Assembly (NCBI RefSeq): GCF_009690625.1
Contig: NZ_CP033878.1
Coordinates: 1,116,001-1,180,000 of the forward strand
DNA length: 64,000 bases
Source of the DNA: Halorhabdus sp. CBA1104
GTDB lineage: Archaea; Halobacteriota; Halobacteria; Halobacteriales; Haloarculaceae
Direction: 5' to 3'
Of this stretch, positions 62,604 to 64,000 are shown one piece after another. The position numbers and the translations under genes are program-made. Position 1 is the first letter of the stretch. The number at the start of each line of letters is the position of its first letter. The notes beneath the pieces are model-generated. The model was not told where the DNA came from. It ran no database searches and worked only from the letters and a program-made list of their open reading frames with translations.

Positions 62604-64000
62604 TCAGTAACTTCGATCGACCGGTTCGTAGGATTTGCTCTCACCGTCGAGGATAACCGGCACGTAATACAGATCCAGGTCGCCGTCGTTCCAGGCGATC
62701 ATCGTGTGTTTGAGCCACTCGTCGTCTTTGCGGGTCTGGTGTTCGGCCCGCCAATGAGCCCCGCGGAACTCAGTTCGAGCGAGTGCTCCCAGCGCGATCG
62801 TCTCGGCGAGGTCGATGATATTGCGCGTCTCTAAGGTGTGAATGAGGTCGGTGTTGAACGTCCGGGACGGATCCTCGACGGCCACGTCTTGGTAGTCCCG
62901 CCGGGCATCCTGTAAGTCTTCGAGGGCCGTTTCGAGGCCCTCTTCGGTCCGGAAGACGTTGACGTTTGCTGTCATCGTCTCTTGGACCGCTGCCCGGATA
63001 TCGGCGTGGTTTGTCCCATCGTCTTCGAGCAGGGCCTCGATCCGCTCGCGTTGGGTCTTGACTTCGTGCTCGACGACAGCCGTCGGATCGGCGAGCGAAC
63101 CGCCATCGGCAACCGCGTCCTCGTCGGCCCCGTCGATCGGCGTGTCGACTGCACCAGGCTCGACCGCTGGACTCACGTCACCGGCCTCGCTCCGGGCCGA
63201 GTGGCCGGTCGGGATCTCTGCCGTCTTCATGTCTCGGCCGGCGGCGTGATAGCCCGCGCGCTTCCCGAAGACGAACAGTTCGGGCAGGGCGTTGCCACCT
63301 AACCGATTCGCACCGTGAACCGAGACGCAGGCACACTCACCGGCGGCGTACAGCCCGTCGATGCACGTCTCGCCGTTCTCGTCGGTCTCGATGCCGCCCA
63401 TCTGGTAGTGCTGGCCGGGTTTGACCGGCATGGGCTCTTCTAAACCATCGACGCCCTCGAAGTCCGCCGCGAGGTGGAGGATGTTCTCTAAGCGATCCAT
63501 GATCCGCTCTTCACCCAGATGGCGCATGTCGAGGTGGACGTATTCGTCCTCGACACCGCGACCCTCGTTGATCTCGGTGAGTTCTGCCCGCGAAACCACG
63601 TCACGCGAGGCGAGTTCACCCTCGTTGTTGGCGTAACCGCGCTCGAACATGAATCGTTCACCCTCCGAATTGTAGAGGATCCCACCCTCCCCGCGGACGG
63701 CCTCGGAGATGAGGACGCCCGTCGACGGGAGAGATGTGGGATGGAACTGCACGAATTCCATGTCTTCTAAGGGCACGCCGGCACGGTAGGCCATCGCCTG
63801 GCCGTCGCCAGTGTTGGCGACGGCGTTGGTCGTGTGGTCGAACACCTGCCCGAGTCCACCGGTCGCCAGGATGACGCCATCGCGAGCACGGAATCCCTCG
63901 ACTGCGCCGGTCTTGATATCGTAGGCGGCGACACCGTGACAGGTCCGGTCCTCGGGATCGTCTTCGTCAGTCACCGCGAGATCGGTGACGTACCACTCCT
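62604..64000 (-). CDS. sdhA: Succinate dehydrogenase flavoprotein subunit (C-terminal part)
   Basis: The gene runs off the right edge; 465 C-terminal codons are visible. FAD-binding and catalytic segments include VILATGGLGQVFDHTTN, MEFVQFHPTSLPSTGVLISEAVRGEGG, catalytic Arg/His region PVKPGQHYQMGGIETD and LYAAGECACVSVHGANRLGGNALPELFVFG. The C-terminal domain ends YEPVDRSY with the usual RTEFRGAHWRAEHQTRKDDEWLKHTM. It oxidises succinate to fumarate in the TCA cycle and respiratory complex II. An acidic insertion (about SEAGDVSPAVEPGAVDTPIDG) is typical of haloarchaea. Confidence 0.96.
   Translation of the reverse strand, partial: EWYVTDLAVTDEDDPEDRTCHGVAAYDIKTGAVEGFRARDGVILATGGLGQVFDHTTNAVANTGDGQAMAYRAGVPLEDMEFVQFHPTSLPSTGVLISEAVRGEGGILYNSEGERFMFERGYANNEGELASRDVVSRAELTEINEGRGVEDEYVHLDMRHLGEERIMDRLENILHLAADFEGVDGLEEPMPVKPGQHYQMGGIETDENGETCIDGLYAAGECACVSVHGANRLGGNALPELFVFGKRAGYHAAGRDMKTAEIPTGHSARSEAGDVSPAVEPGAVDTPIDGADEDAVADGGSLADPTAVVEHEVKTQRERIEALLEDDGTNHADIRAAVQETMTANVNVFRTEEGLETALEDLQDARRDYQDVAVEDPSRTFNTDLIHTLETRNIIDLAETIALGALARTEFRGAHWRAEHQTRKDDEWLKHTMIAWNDGDLDLYYVPVILDGESKSYEPVDRSY

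Overview
This window is chromosomal DNA from a halophilic archaeon (class Halobacteria). The proteins are strongly acidic and use mostly G/C-ending codons. Archaeal hallmark genes are present: PAN, B-family DNA polymerase, RfcB, Mre11-Rad50, RtcB/archease, MBF1, class III signal-peptide pilins, archaeal HMG-CoA synthase, and tRNA-Trp with the haloarchaeal long intron. Many genes have a TATA-like box centred about 26-33 nt before the start codon, as expected for leaderless haloarchaeal mRNAs. Haloarculaceae-like is plausible, but the genus cannot be fixed from sequence alone.

Layout. 0-5 kb: small zinc-finger protein, Tat lipoprotein with a PQQ-like propeller, guaB, the DUF5794/DUF5795-type pair, tRNA-Trp with a 103-nt box C/D intron. 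5-8.5 kb: a type IV pilin, a HerA-like ATPase, a conserved hypothetical. 8.5-18.5 kb: dinB, tpiA, HalX response regulator, MBF1, the lutC-lutBA oxidation operon, the hisC / AK6-like kinase / CDP-alcohol transferase operon, pan. 18.6-29.5 kb: a replication and repair block with a small winged-helix protein, mre11-rad50, three small conserved genes and polB carrying two inteins. 29.6-34.2 kb: iron block, sufCBD then a ferritin-like gene and a SirR/DtxR regulator linked by very short overlapping ORFs. 34.2-43.4 kb: GNAT, DUF502, archease, katG, rtcB with an intein, a pilin-like protein, MscS, UspA. 43.5-49.3 kb: DUF2150, two large secreted pilin-like proteins, HMG-CoA synthase. 49.4-58.8 kb: HTH regulator, membrane hydrolase, ABC-2 exporter, rfcB, ctaA, a malic enzyme-PTA fusion, an RNase H-like protein. 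58.8-64 kb: an Old Yellow Enzyme gene cut by a TnpB-only IS200/IS605-type element, a tandem UspA protein, and the C-terminal part of sdhA running off the window.

How the genes connect. DNA maintenance: PolB, RfcB, DinB, Mre11-Rad50 and RNase H; DinB and RfcB both end in PCNA-binding-like motifs. tRNA splicing: an intron-containing tRNA-Trp, the ligase RtcB and its activator archease lie in one window. Iron and redox: SufCBD, ferritin-like protein, SirR, KatG. Central metabolism: tpiA, lut genes, malic enzyme, succinate dehydrogenase, HMG-CoA synthase (mevalonate route to archaeal lipids).

Most notable observations: (1) the IS insertion can be reversed to the base (target TTAC, right end TCAA), which also gives the predicted TAM and guide of its TnpB; (2) atypical A/T-ending codon tracts flank all three inteins and also cover the polymerase motif A region, which has no intein; (3) the tRNA-Trp intron guides fit the N+5 rule for C34 and U39; (4) a four-ORF chain of 4-nt overlaps includes 13- and 17-codon ORFs in the ferritin/SirR operon; (5) several perfect inverted repeats lie next to promoters.
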